DNA from: Gyromitra esculenta
Lineage: Eukaryota > Ascomycota > Pezizomycetes > Pezizales > Discinaceae
Reading direction: 5' to 3'
Assembly: GCA_038503075.1 (NCBI GenBank)
Contig: JBCAML010000012.1
Coordinates: forward strand, 62,001-126,000
Length of the DNA stretch: 64,000 nucleotides
The notes under the pieces were generated by a model. It worked only from the letters and a program-made list of their open reading frames with translations. It did no database searches and had not been told where the DNA came from. This document shows positions 36,125 to 47,599 of this stretch, one piece after another (the first letter of the stretch is position 1; the number at the start of each line of letters is the position of its first letter). A program made the translations under genes and the position numbers.

Positions 36125-36931
36125 ATGTGGGTGAAAATTTGGAAATCGAGCAGCATCTTCCTGTTCTATGCCCTCTACATCCTCATCACCGAGACCGCAC
36201 CCCTTCGATCCTTTGGGGTACTTAGCATCCGTGGCCTGGGACAACGAGCTGCTCCCACTGCTGCTCTGAGCTATCACGACAGTCAGATACTGCTTCGGAC
36301 AGAGCTTTGGCAGTATGGGCATGCACCTCATAGGAATGAAGTATCTACAGCCTCTACAACAACCAGGACAGTCACAAGCGTAGTAACGCATACCGTCTCC
36401 TGGGCTCCACCACCTCTCACACCCATCAAGCCCACCAAATTCCGAACCATCACCACCAATCCAACCACCATCTCTGCCACCCACAGAAACAACTCACGCC
36501 TCTTCGGGAACCTCGAAGAACTGCCACCAGAAACGCTAACACAGACATCCATCCTTCTAGTCGCCGGTTCAATCATGTCTTTGTCGATGCTCTACCTCGC
36601 TATAAGTATGCTCTGCACACTATCCAAACATCGCAATATCCGTCGGTACTGCTGTTTCTGCAGTAAAGCGCAGAAGGAGGATCAGCTACGCGGGGTTGAG
36701 TTGGAAGAGAGTGCAGGTGTTAGCTGGACGGAGGGGAGTAACATTACAACGCCGTATCCTGAGGCGCGGCTGCCGGAAGGGTGGTTGGGGAGCTGGGCCG
36801 ATATGGTGGCGGTTGGGGGAGCCCGGGCGTTTGGGTCTACGGGGAGATCTGGGGCGGGCGACACAGTGAGGAGGAATAAAAATGGTGTCACGAGGGCAGA
36901 GGGGATTGGAGGAGCGGTGTTAGGAGAGTGA
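36125..36931 (+). CDS. probable single-pass membrane protein, unknown function
   Basis: A single exon encodes 268 residues from ATG 36125. An N-terminal hydrophobic stretch (IFLFYALYILITETA) may be a signal peptide. A Thr/Pro-rich region with TTTRTVTSVVTHTVSW, typical of O-glycosylated extracellular stalks, precedes a strong membrane span (about residues 141-163, SILLVAGSIMSLSMLYLAISM) and a basic, Cys-containing juxtamembrane segment (HRNIRRYCCFC). The tail is glycine-rich and hydrophilic. The arrangement is like fungal cell-surface sensors or anchors, but I recognise no family. Antisense frames at 36056-36484 and 36328-36576 are shadows. Coding status rests on length and layout only. Confidence 0.55.
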   Translation: MWVKIWKSSSIFLFYALYILITETAPLRSFGVLSIRGLGQRAAPTAALSYHDSQILLRTELWQYGHAPHRNEVSTASTTTRTVTSVVTHTVSWAPPPLTPIKPTKFRTITTNPTTISATHRNNSRLFGNLEELPPETLTQTSILLVAGSIMSLSMLYLAISMLCTLSKHRNIRRYCCFCSKAQKEDQLRGVELEESAGVSWTEGSNITTPYPEARLPEGWLGSWADMVAVGGARAFGSTGRSGAGDTVRRNKNGVTRAEGIGGAVLGE

Positions 36932-39675
36932 CGTTGGCAAAGAGTGTTTATTTGATTCGGAAGGGGGTTCTTCAGCTTAGGTTTTTATGGGGGTGTACGG
37001 AAGTGGTGAGGCATTTAATATTAGCAAGCTCTGTTCTTGAGAATTGCGTAATTATTCCTACTGTGAAACGATGCTGCAGACTGCTTGTGGCTCGTCTGGA
37101 AGTTTCCCCACAATGTAACTGTAATTTGAGCTAATCATTAGTTACCGGAGAGTAATTGCTTTTAGAGATGCCATAAGAATAGCAGGCAATCACACCCATA
37201 AATATTTTACCTCTCTCAATCTACAGTCTTCTAACAAATACTCGTCCTTCTATAGCTGGCACCCGAGCCCAGAGCTATGTCCAGTCAATTTCGTTGTCGC
37301 AGCAGCGAAATAAAAACCTTACCTGAAGAGCCGTTATATCAAGTTTTGGAACAAACATAGCGCAGTTAGTCATATTATTCAGGGCGCCTGTTCTCGGGGT
37401 CCCCGCTGAACATGGATCTTCCAACAGAGATACCGACCGCGTGCATTCGAGATTTGAGCGCCAGTTTGTGTTTCCCAAACAAAATTACTCTCCTCTAATG
37501 CTAGTAAAGGAGATGATATTAATTCTCGCGGTGCTAGCTTCGGGAGTAGACTGAATTAAGTATCCTTATTCGTACTCAAACTAGGAGATGCTAACATCTT
37601 CGAATCAACAGCGGTGCTCATCGATGTGGAAAGAGCCCTTTGGAAATATTCTGCCTTGGAGAAGGGTGCTAATCTATATTCTATAATAGCAACTTATTCA
37701 ACCGTAATTACAACCTCCCGCAGCCCAATAAACTCGATCTCTCGTACCAAGACTGCTCGATGGGAGATGGTGCGGAGTTTACTTGGTCGAGGGGGCAATT
37801 TACCGCAGCATCGGGAGAGTGTTCACGGTGATGAAATCCTAATAGTTAGTGAAAGCCTGAATGGTCGCGGTAGAACTCAGAGATCAGTCACGTCTCGGCA
37901 GGGCTACTCTTCCGTTGACGGACGCGCGCTAAACAGCTTGGGAGAAGAAGATACCCTAAGGCAGATCTAGCTCAACACGCTATTGGTAAAGGTTTTATCC
38001 TAGTTTTGATTTCATTTTTTTACTGGTGTAGTCTTTTTCTTCCCTCACTTTTCTTGCTGGTTGACTCCTTCCTAGTTATTTCTATCTATCTGCGATTTTT
38101 TGTAATTTGTCTCTCCCCTCCACTTTGTCTGTATTTCACTACTAAAATAACATCTTCGCTGTTGTCCACCTTTTTACGCCCGTTGTCGGATATTTCTACT
38201 TTTTGGGTTATTTGTTGCGGTATCACTGAGTTTGGGTGCGAGCTTCGATTGTTTTCGTTTTTTATTTGGCAGTTGCAGTTATTGATATGCCCAGTCACTT
38301 TTCGAAGCTTTCAATGTTTTTCACTCAGGAACGTGTCTTTGCATGGTCAGGGGCACTTTCCCTAATAATAGTTACTTTTCTACGTAGCTGTTGCTGCATA
38401 ACAACCCCTCGTAACCATGGATCCTAGCAAATATCAAGGATCGTAGCGTCAAGGTCTCTGGGTCAGGGTTATTGGGACTCAAGCACTACCTATAACTACA
38501 CTACCTCTAATACCCAAATAACAAAAACAGTCGAGCTAGGACAGCAGCAAATAATCCTACTATTACTGGTGGAAAAAAAACAGAACCTTCGCTACTTCGG
38601 TTGGCTTGATGTCAATTTATTAGTGTGGATGGAACATCGAGGTGAATTTAACCTACCACCGCACACGCACAGATCTGGTTCTATAGACCCAGTCTACAGT
38701 AGCCTTGTTCGTTATTCACGAAGTTTTACGGTGTCATACAGCAAATATTCCGAAGTCAAGATATTTGGTGGTACATAAAACAAAGCTGTACTTTGTGAGG
38801 CTCTGGGCGAGATAGAAGCTCTTATACCTAAATTTGGCTGGTAGACATTTAGGAAGCATTTTGGGCACGACCCACTGTAATTGTGGTACGAGAAACTTCC
38901 TTCTATGACTTTAGAAGGAACTTCATCGCGGATAGGTAGGCGTTGATCAATTAGCACGCTATACCTAGAACGAGCGTCTTTTAAACTAAGATTTCGGAAC
39001 ATGCTAGCGGCGAGGTGATTTGAAACAAAGGAAACTATTTGCAGCAAACACGCGATGCGCACGTGGAAGGGATGAAAAATAGCGTGATTAAGCTCTAAAA
39101 CGTGTTTTGTCGGTTTCTTTGTCGTAGCGAATGGCCAACTTGGGTATGAGATTGGGTGAATGTAGCTAGAGTCGTAGGTATTTCTCCTTAATAGTTGCCT
39201 GTTCTTTCGAGGGGGTTCTACCTGGCTAGCTTCCCAAAATAATTACTTAGTATAGTTGGCTGATACCGAACTGGGTCCCGAAAATCATCAAAAAAACAAT
39301 CGTCAACTCTACATTCAACCGCGATCAATCCGTAAATTTAGATGAAGCTGTACAGTTAAGATATATCATGTATGTAGGATATTTGGTGTGGGGCGCCATA
39401 GATCTTCCGAGTTGACCAACTATTCGACCTCAAACAAGAGATACTCTGACGATCTTATTCAACGAGTTTCAAGAAATACCTAACACATAAGACTCCAAAG
39501 CCTTTAAAAGCTGGCCTTTGCTCGTCTGAAATGTTATTTTCTCACGCATTCACAACCCTAAGAACAGCACAATCCCACGGGAGAAAAAAAAAAAGTATCG
39601 CTAATTCCCGCAGGCACGGAAAAATAACAACTTGATCTCAAATATTCCCACTCTATTCCACAGAAATTAAAAGAA
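36932..39675. other. gene-poor stretch upstream of TFIIB
   Basis: No complete gene is seen. A 118-codon plus frame at 37614-37970 ends in a hydrophilic, arginine/serine-rich translation and could be a last exon or a relic, but no upstream exon can be joined. A 116-codon minus frame at 38712-39062 has no family signal. The final 300 bp are the TFIIB promoter, with an A-run at about 39583-39594 and no clear TATA box. Confidence 0.4.
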
Positions 39676-40755
39676 ATGACGACCAATCCGGGAGCCCAAG
39701 TAGGAACTATGTCTCCGCCACCAAGACCGAGAACCCCAGAATCAGTAAGGATAGCGTCTTACACACTCCGAGTAATATGCAAAGAGTGTCTAGAAACCCC
39801 AGCAAACCTCGTAGAGGACTACTCCTCCGGCGACACCATCTGTGGATCTTGCGGACTGGTCCTTATGGAGCATCAAGTCGACATGCGACCCGAGTGGCGT
39901 ACCTTTGCCGGTGACGACGATAACGGACCAGACCCCAATCGCTGCGGCGACGCCGCAAATGCCCTCCTCGATGGTAATCAACTTGATACCAGCATCGCGT
40001 TTGCATCCCGGCCTTCCGTCACGGCGATCGGACTCGCCCGCGCTCAGAACAAGATGCATAAAGATACGGCTAACAAGACCCTCCTGGCGGCGTATGCCGA
40101 TATTGGTGCTTACTGCGAGTCCATGAGACTTACTAACATGGTTACGGAGTCTGCTAAGGAATATTATAAGAAGGCGTACGACAGCAAGGTGGTGAGAGGA
40201 AGAGATAACGTGACCATTATCGCGAGCTGTATTTTCCTCGCCTGCCGTTGGTGCGGTGTTCCCAGGACGTTTAACGAGGTTATGTCGATCACGAAATGCG
40301 CCAGGAAGGATATATCCAGGACGTTCAAGATTCTTTCGAAGTTGTTTCAGAAGGAGGAAACAGAGAAGGAAGCAGCTGCCGCTGCCTCCGGGAGTGTCGA
40401 GCCAAAGTTATCCAATTCTCCTACTAGTAGTGGGACTGCTCTAAGTGTGGTTCCTCGCATCTGCAGCCACTTGCAACTAAGCCACAAATGCAAACAGATC
40501 GCGGAAGAACTGGCAGCTAATGTACAGCGTCGAGAAATTTTGGGAGGGCGTGCTCCTGCCACTATTGCTGCTACCGTTGTATTCTTTGCTTCTCACCTCT
40601 GCAAAGACCCAAAAACACTTCATCAGATCTGCGAGATGACGGGTATTGCTCCTCGTACAATTAAGAATGCTTACAAAGAGTTATATAAGAGGAGGATAGC
40701 ATTGGTCAATCCAGAGTGGATCGTAGACGGTATCAGTCTATTGCCAATTCCATAG
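39676..40755 (+). CDS. sua7: transcription initiation factor TFIIB
   Basis: One uninterrupted exon encodes 359 residues. The zinc ribbon has CKEC (residues 35-38) and CGSC (56-59), separated by TPANLVEDYSSGDTI, as in TFIIB. The B-reader segment follows (RPEWRTFAGDDD, about 71-82), then GDAANALL. Two cyclin folds are visible: about 125-225 (ALAYADIG-like LLAAYADIGAYCESM, IIASCIFLACRWCGVPRTFNEV, ARKDISRTFKIL) and about 265-345 (CKQIAEELAANVQRR, GGRAPATIAATVVFFAS, IAPRTIKNAYKELY). TFIIB bridges TBP on the promoter and RNA polymerase II in the nucleus. Length fits the family. An alanine/serine insertion (about 233-255) separates the cyclin folds. The lack of introns and several unusual residues in conserved blocks are worth noting; it could be the sole copy or a divergent paralogue. 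Confidence 0.92.
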   Translation: MTTNPGAQVGTMSPPPRPRTPESVRIASYTLRVICKECLETPANLVEDYSSGDTICGSCGLVLMEHQVDMRPEWRTFAGDDDNGPDPNRCGDAANALLDGNQLDTSIAFASRPSVTAIGLARAQNKMHKDTANKTLLAAYADIGAYCESMRLTNMVTESAKEYYKKAYDSKVVRGRDNVTIIASCIFLACRWCGVPRTFNEVMSITKCARKDISRTFKILSKLFQKEETEKEAAAAASGSVEPKLSNSPTSSGTALSVVPRICSHLQLSHKCKQIAEELAANVQRREILGGRAPATIAATVVFFASHLCKDPKTLHQICEMTGIAPRTIKNAYKELYKRRIALVNPEWIVDGISLLPIP

Positions 40756-42106
40756 AGGTGTTAATGTTTTCAAATATTCGGGTGCTGTCGCTTTACGCCC
40801 ATGGTTAAAGGAGTTATTTATTGGCGGTTTGATTGTTTCTTTGTTTAATAGAGCCATTTAGGTAACCATTGCCTGTGTCATAGGCATATTTTTGTCATTT
40901 TAGGTTAATTACAGAGTTAGATCTCATCTAATCTTGGCCGCGTATCAGACGTCCAGTGTACCGATCTCTTGGTTGCTCATAGTAGAAATCCGCTTACAAG
41001 TTGTAAAACCTCTGTCACACAGGACTTTTACTGCTTAACTGGCTGGGCACGTATGCTGCGCATTAGGGTACATTCATGAATTGGTGTTTGTTGACTGACA
41101 AGGACCAAGCAACCCCCAGTACGTATGCCTTGAATTTTAACTAAAATTTTAATTGTAAGACAATGAAGACACATGTATCTACCGACCCATAAAAAAGATT
41201 GCTAGATTTGTGAGAAAAAGTGATGGAGATGCTTCCTAATACGGGGCTTGGCCTCCGGAGCCGGAAATGATTGAGAGACAGGTACCCGGGCACACGGGCC
41301 TCAGACACCTGAGAGAGCTATTTAAAAAGGGGACGTATGCACACCTCTAGCAAGCGGGCAATCGAGCCTTTTATTCCTCCCTACGTGTCCCAATATCACA
41401 GCAAAAAGGTATTTTTGAAAAAACGAGTGATAATGTATGATACAAAATTCGAGTGACATTCGGAGACTACTACGGAAACTCCACTAAGGTTTAAACAACC
41501 TGTGTAACCTACCTAAGGGGATGGTTTATGCATAGCGTGATTCATCAGCTATCCTTATGTTCATCAGTTGTCCTCACAACCTGTTCGAGTAAACTCAGTA
41601 CGTAGACTGTTGTTCTACATTTGACCGCTGGGCGCAACTTGGGAAATATCTAATCTAGCAAACCTCTGAGTCTGCGCCACCCTTAATTTCATTTACTATG
41701 ACTGCAAGCGGAGGGCGTCTGCCTTAGATGGCGGTCTTCGACACTAGTTGCAGAGGCGAACTTTGCATCCCTGCTAGGTGCAGGTTTCAGGAAATGGGTG
41801 TATTCGATGGAGATTTGCTCCCGCCAGCTATTTGTAACTACATAAGAAAGCAAGATAATCGAAAACTTTTAGAATCACCATTTTATTCGTGGAAGTAATA
41901 AAATCTTTTGAAGAGAGTACGATACTCAAAAGACATTGTGACTAGTAACTGCAGCGCTCATAGGACAATCAGAAGAGCAGTTTGGCTGCCGAAAAGAATA
42001 AGAATAAGAATATCTGCAGTCCGATTCTTATGTGATGCATATGATCAATCTTTAGTCCTTCACTGAAATCTTTCAATTTTTTACATTCCCATCTGACCAA
42101 GTTCAA
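40756..42106. other. intergenic stretch between TFIIB and the orphan membrane protein
   Basis: No open frame worth listing. Both flanking genes end into this stretch (TFIIB on plus, the 42107-44080 gene on minus), so it should hold two 3' ends. I see no repeat or RNA gene. Confidence 0.5.
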
Positions 42107-44080
42107 TTATGGATCTCTTTTCTCAGCAACAAGCGAACGCGTAGCCGCCTTCTTCCTCTTTACTGAGTCACTGTTTCCTTCAACAGCCTCAATTCCCGTT
42201 GTGGAAATTACTCCTTGTACTTCGTCATCTATCCTGGCAGATTGCGGGAAAGCCACCGTATGAATCTGCTCTTGGAAGGCGCTATCTCTGGACACGTATG
42301 GCGGCACACTCATATCAAAACCACCATGGATGTCAGAGTCCTTTTCGGCTGAGAATCTTTTTCTGGATCGACGACTCGTAGTCCAGTTTTCTAATTCATC
42401 GTATACTGCAATGAATAAATGTTTCGCTAGCCAGGACAAAACTATAGTGAAAACGGCAAGAATAGTGAAGAATCCAAAGTAGGCAAAAGTTTCACCCATT
42501 TTCCCAAAAGCTGAAACCTTCCTCTGCTCGATAGCTGTCGAAGTTGTATTCTGACTAAACTGAGCCGAGAGGATTTCCTCTCGCTTAGCTAGCGAATGGT
42601 GTTCTGAGGCGGTAGTAGTATCATGAACGTCTTGGTTTGTATTTAGATACTTTTGGGTTCGCTGATTCATCTTGCGACAAGCCATTCCATATGGACCTGA
42701 GTCTTCAAGTGGTCTACAGAACCGCCAATTAGGTGTCGGATCTACCAAGAAGTGAAGAGGAATATAGGAAGGCGGGCTTCCAACTACAGATGGTGGAATA
42801 TTGTCCCTATGAATTGCTTTCCTCACTTCTATTGCTTGTGGGTGTTGATCATCTTCAGTATACCAATCCGGGATCTCGCAGAGCATCTTCAGCCCTCCGC
42901 CATCCCAGCAAAGAAACCAGCGATCAATTACTATATCTACTAGTGGTCTCCGTTCCAACTCATTTTGGTTGGTGGAGCGTTTGGTACTGTTCGAGCTTTT
43001 TCGAAAAGTGTCGCCAGAATCCTGCGCTTCTTGAGCGCGATTATTTCCCTCACCATTTATTGCCTTGAGACCCGTTGAGCTGGGATGTTTGTAGGTTCCA
43101 TTTGAACCGAGATCATCTGGGTCCCGATTCCAGTTCCTGTCACTGAAGTTCTGAGTGTCAAAACTGAGCATATCAGTCATTGAGCAGCTTAACTCTGTCG
43201 ATAGCGATGACTCGCTCAACTGGAACCAACATCGAACAACGACGACATGTTCGTATAATCCCTGGAACTGCAAGTATGGGTGTTGTGGATATCTGAGCTG
43301 GGAACCTGTCCCTGCTTGACGACTCTTTAAAGGAGTGGTGTACTTTTGAGGAGGATCGATACCGGTTTCAAGCTTTGGAGATGAGTCGGAAAGTAATTGT
43401 TCTGTAGTATTAGTTGATAAAAAGAGTTCTAAGGGCCAAGTCCTGTGTGGAGTATTCATTAACAAGATATTGTAATCTTCCCCACTGGTATAGATAGAAA
43501 CGTGGCGATGCGCAGCAGGGTCAAATCCAGTAGAATGTCTAAGCTCTGGCTCTAAATATATTGGGAGTCCAGTTCTTAAGCTCGATTTCAGCATCCCAAG
43601 TTCAGCATCCCCCTGGATTTCCTTCTGAGGGTGCTGAAGAGATGCACACACGAGTCTAGACGATTGAGACTCCATTTCAAACCAGCAAGGATACATGTTA
43701 GTTCCCCATAACAGGTCTTTGCCATAGTGATCAGTGGCAGTTTCCTCGGTCGAATGACAGTTCCCGGTTATTACAGATCTTTTCTGTAACGGAGAAGCCT
43801 GGGTGCATCCAAGCAGAATGCTCTTGCCAACCGGAGAATCGATTATGCATTTGACCCAATGTGTACTCCTCCGCCATGCTGCTTCATCCTCCCTCGAAAC
43901 ACTAGATAGAGTTGTAGGTAAACCAGCCACAGCCCTTGTCAGAGACCAAGGACGGTTACCCAGCGATATCGGGAGGGCACGTGAAACTGCCCCGGAAATC
44001 AGACAAATAGTAACATGGGCTAGATGTATTATGATGTATCCTAGAGGATAACTTCGATTGGGGTAACTACTGCCCCTCAT
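42107..44080 (-). CDS. large single-exon orphan membrane protein
   Basis: From ATG 44080 the frame runs 657 residues without an intron. The frame is open a further 250 bp upstream but has no ATG there, so an upstream exon is possible. An N-terminal hydrophobic stretch (LGYIIIHLAHVTICLISGAV) could be a signal anchor; a strong membrane span lies near residue 550 (FAYFGFFTILAVFTIVLSWL). The body between them is hydrophilic with many Ser, Thr and Asn and several NXT/NXS sites, consistent with an extracellular part; the C-terminal tail is basic and charged. The phrase RPLVDIVIDRWFLCWDGGGL is the most distinctive block. I recognise no family. A frame this long is very unlikely by chance at this base composition, so I treat it as real. 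Confidence 0.7.
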   Translation of the reverse strand: MRGSSYPNRSYPLGYIIIHLAHVTICLISGAVSRALPISLGNRPWSLTRAVAGLPTTLSSVSREDEAAWRRSTHWVKCIIDSPVGKSILLGCTQASPLQKRSVITGNCHSTEETATDHYGKDLLWGTNMYPCWFEMESQSSRLVCASLQHPQKEIQGDAELGMLKSSLRTGLPIYLEPELRHSTGFDPAAHRHVSIYTSGEDYNILLMNTPHRTWPLELFLSTNTTEQLLSDSSPKLETGIDPPQKYTTPLKSRQAGTGSQLRYPQHPYLQFQGLYEHVVVVRCWFQLSESSLSTELSCSMTDMLSFDTQNFSDRNWNRDPDDLGSNGTYKHPSSTGLKAINGEGNNRAQEAQDSGDTFRKSSNSTKRSTNQNELERRPLVDIVIDRWFLCWDGGGLKMLCEIPDWYTEDDQHPQAIEVRKAIHRDNIPPSVVGSPPSYIPLHFLVDPTPNWRFCRPLEDSGPYGMACRKMNQRTQKYLNTNQDVHDTTTASEHHSLAKREEILSAQFSQNTTSTAIEQRKVSAFGKMGETFAYFGFFTILAVFTIVLSWLAKHLFIAVYDELENWTTSRRSRKRFSAEKDSDIHGGFDMSVPPYVSRDSAFQEQIHTVAFPQSARIDDEVQGVISTTGIEAVEGNSDSVKRKKAATRSLVAEKRDP

Positions 44081-44939
44081 CTCTGAGATTGTTTGACGTC
44101 CATCATTAGCGAAATCATACTCTCCTCTCAAACGAAAAAGGGTGATGAGTTTGTAGATACTTTGTTCTAGATAACTGGTGTCTGCCCCTGGTTTAACGAT
44201 CCACTTAAGTTTTTCAGGATGATGCAAAGTATTCTTGATTGAGTAGCGAAATGACTGACGAGAGAATACAGAAGCAGAGGTTGAAAACCAATACCGGGGC
44301 TGGGAGAATATTTGATGTTGTTGCTACGTTAGACCGTGGTTTCGGCATGTGACTGCTTTTTGAGGTGGCAACGGTAGTAGTCTGCGCGTAATGCTCATCC
44401 CTATTGCAACCTTAACCCGGACCCCATGTCGGTATCATAAATTCGATAGAACCTCAAACCCTCGGGTGATCATCGCTGCGGAAAACGCGTTCTCACAAGT
44501 CAGAACTCGTTCGCAATCAGCTGAAGTTGAGTAGAACAGATTTCATGTTTATTTATACATTGGCCCAAGTAAGGATCAGATACTCAAGCTATTAAGCATT
44601 GTGGGGGTTGGGTTTCAGCATGAATTGCCGGGTAAGTCGAGAGACCTGAATAATGTTAAGGCGGAGTAGCTGAACACAAAACCCGTGGCCCTTGGCCTAA
44701 ACGTAGGTATAACACTAATAGTCAATAAGCGGTTGTCCTAAATCTCTCATCTGTACCTCGTGCACAGATAAAATTTACGTTTCCGCATTCCAGCGTCAGT
44801 TCCTTCCAAGGGCACGATAAGGTTATGTAGCGGTAACAACTTGAATCAGAACTTCAATAATCCTATAGTTTATTCCTATACGCGTAGTGCTAATCCAAAA
44901 AACCCAGAGATCACAGAATAAAATGCTTACCTACATGCG
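44081..44939. other. intergenic stretch
   Basis: Contains the upstream side of the orphan membrane protein gene and the 3' side of the next small gene. No open frame or repeat of note. Confidence 0.5.
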
Positions 44940-45302
44940 CTACTTCTTCGCCTTAAACAAAGCACCTGTCGAAGAATTATAGTAAACGACCCGGCGGGAC
45001 CTTTCTTTCCTAATTAGTCTCCATGCCTTCATCCACAGAGCACGTACCTTATCACGTTTTCGTTCCTTTTCCGGCGACGCGTGTTGTGAGCAGTCGTTGC
45101 AAGCGCACCCATATTCGGTATGGACGTTCTTGGGGACAAGAGCCTCTCCCTTTTGGGCGACAGCAGGTGGGGCTTCTGGTCTCCGTGGATTCTCCTGCGG
45201 GCGGGATGGATTTGTTGTGTTGGCAGTGTTGGCAGGGCCGGGAATTACTTCTACGCCGTATTCGTTGAACAGACGAGGTGACGGGTTTTGGCTAGTTGGC
45301 AT
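44940..45302 (-). CDS. small basic hypothetical protein
   Basis: An intronless frame of 120 residues starts at ATG 45302. The N-terminal half is proline/asparagine-rich (NTANTTNPSRPQENPRRPEA). The C-terminal half has a CACNDC cysteine motif, then a lysine/arginine-rich amphipathic stretch (RKRDKVRALWMKAWRLIRK) and ends in KAKK. No family is recognised. Overlapping plus-strand frames (45023-45268, 45097-45438) have less protein-like composition. Alternatively this is a chance frame. Confidence 0.5.
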   Translation of the reverse strand: MPTSQNPSPRLFNEYGVEVIPGPANTANTTNPSRPQENPRRPEAPPAVAQKGEALVPKNVHTEYGCACNDCSQHASPEKERKRDKVRALWMKAWRLIRKERSRRVVYYNSSTGALFKAKK

Positions 45303-46468
45303 ATGTGAAGTATTGAGGTATGTCCGTCTTGTAGCTTATCGTATTGTTCTAATATTCATGGGGAAAAAATATCTTGGGGTCGGGCGTCCACGGTTTAAAG
45401 GGTTTTACTTGGCTTTCTTGTTTTCAAGAGGACTCTGAAATATGGTGTTATCCCGTTGAGGATTCATGGGATTCAAGTTGTTATTATAAGCATCACCGGA
45501 TGTTGAAATATCATCTCTGGTATACTTTATGTGGATGACAGCTAGTTGACCTAGAAAGTCTGAAGAGTATTGGTGCTATTTGCTTTCAGATGTGGGTTGT
45601 GAGGTTAGTTGAAGATTTAATGAATAATTGTGATACTGGTTGTGAAACTCGAATAAGTCTTTACTAGAGGACTGGAACAGTCGACAGGCTGCGATTATCT
45701 TCTACTACTATCCATTTAAACCCAATTTCACTGAAGCGAATTGTCTTTATTAATTTTAATAGTGAGCGAAACCAGGAAAGTAAGGACATGATTCACGTCA
45801 AATCACTCGAACATAGGCATGACACCAATGGCTTGGTGAAGTAATTACATAAACAAGCTAAGACAAACTGGGACTGGTTCGAGACAAGACACGATACACA
45901 CTTTCTCACTCGCTTTTGTTTACTATCTTTGAGTACACCTTCCGAGGCTTCATGGAACTCTTCTAACAGCGATAACCAACAAATCTCAGAATAACCGAAT
46001 ACATCTGCTACTACAACATCCGCCCTACTGGATCTCACAATTCGAAACCCGACAATACTGCATTGTAGCGCCACCAAGACCACGGTTCTCTAATCGTAAA
46101 AGGAATATATAAGTGTATTCCCCTGCTGCGTGAGAATTATAGATATCGTCAAGGTAGATAAGAAATCTGGGCATCTCCACCACCAGGAGATTCCTTTTCT
46201 ATAGATTACTTACTCGCTGGCATTAGGCGCGTTAGGCTTCGGGCTGGCTCGACGCTAGTCATGATGCTAGCGTATATCGCGTGAGTGGTTTGGGCGTTTC
46301 CGTTTACTCTTTCACTTTCGGTATTCTCTGAATCTTTTTATCATGACTTTTATTTATTTCAAATGAATAGCTATCAAAACCAGCGCCTTAAATGCAAAAA
46401 AACAGGAAACTCCACACAATACGCCATTCCCACACCAAACCAATCTAAGAACATCCCCATCTCATCAC
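45303..46468. other. intergenic stretch
   Basis: A 96-codon minus frame (45793-46083) is cysteine- and valine-rich without family resemblance and is left unsupported. An upstream promoter for the 44940-45302 gene would lie at the left edge. Nothing else is seen. Confidence 0.4.
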
Positions 46469-47599
46469 TCACTCCTCATAATCTTCATCATCACTATCGT
46501 TACTCTCAACAATCTCGTCTGACTCGTACTCATCTTCATCCTCCTCATGCTCCTCGTCTTCCTCGACAACCCGGGCCTTCTCAACCACCCACGCAGTTCT
46601 GGGACCGCCCTGCATAACCGTGGAAGGCCACACTCGCAAAGCCCCCAACCCCAAGAACCTGTCCGCATCCGGGTTCCTGAAAGCCCACAGCCTCCGCTCA
46701 AACCGCTCATACCAGTCCACGCCGCACGAGCGAACCATCTCAGGATGAGTGTGGGCTGTTCGGATCGTGAAGTATAGCTTCTTGAGCATTTCTTCGAAGC
46801 CCAAGATGTCTTTGGCGTCGTCTCGGTAGAGCTGGTCGTGTTCGCGGCGGTCGAAGTCGGCACGGCGCCGGTGAGCCCGCTCGTAGACAGTGTCGGCGAG
46901 TGGATCGGCGCTGGGGTTGCATTTCCCAGCGGCAGCGACGAGGTTTAGGCGGGGGAAGCCAATGAGTGCCTCATTGGCGTCTTCTCTGGTTGGTGGCGAC
47001 TGTTGAGTCGCAACCGTAGCTGGGGCTACGGGCTGCTGACTGCCATCGCGACTGTAGCGCTGGTTAGGATGGTAGTTCTTCGAGGGAGTGATATTAAGAC
47101 TTACCTGGCAGCGCCGATATCACCACTTGATATCCTCATTGGTGTATACAGACAAAACCTGGGAGCCGGAACTACTATGTTGTCTCAGTAATTGTTTGAA
47201 ATCCATCGAATCAATCAGGGCAGCAGCTTACCACCCTCCTCTTCCGGCTCCCTCTTCCTCTTTAAAACGCGAGAAATATCACCTTTCTCGCCGTCTTTCT
47301 TCTCAGCAGACCGCTGGCGAACTATTGTATATGTTAGCCAGATATATCCGAAGTATTGGACACTTTGCTAAGTCTTCGAAGGTGATTAGGATGGATGGGA
47401 TCTTACGTTTACACTCAACTTCTTCGCCCTCCCCCATCCGCTCCGAATGCTCACGTCTGCATTCGTCCCCGCAATCTCCATCACACTCAATCTCCTCACC
47501 TAGCGTTATCACACTATCTCGCTCGGCAAGTGATAGGGCAAGAGCCCGCAGATAGGTCGCATCAGGACCGGAAGCACTGTTATTTGTCTTCCTGGACAT
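46469..47599 (-). CDS. hypothetical protein with very acidic C-terminal tail
   Basis: Four exons on the minus strand (47599-47407, 47321-47232, 47174-47105, 47051-46469) encode 311 residues. Introns of 85, 57 and 53 bp have GTAAGA/GTAAGC/GTAAGT donors and TAG/TAG/CAG acceptors. The N-terminal exon is serine-rich then Cys-rich (ECDGDCGDECRREH). The largest exon holds a compact-looking region with DANEALIGFPRLNLVAAAGK, FEEMLKKLYFTIRTAHTHPE and RRLWAFRNPDADRFLGLG, followed by a tail of alternating Glu/Asp/Ser to the stop. Histone chaperones and nucleolar proteins often have such tails, but I cannot name the family. The CAG at 47056 sits too near the branch site, so the next acceptor (CTACAG) was used; it also keeps the frame. 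Confidence 0.72.
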
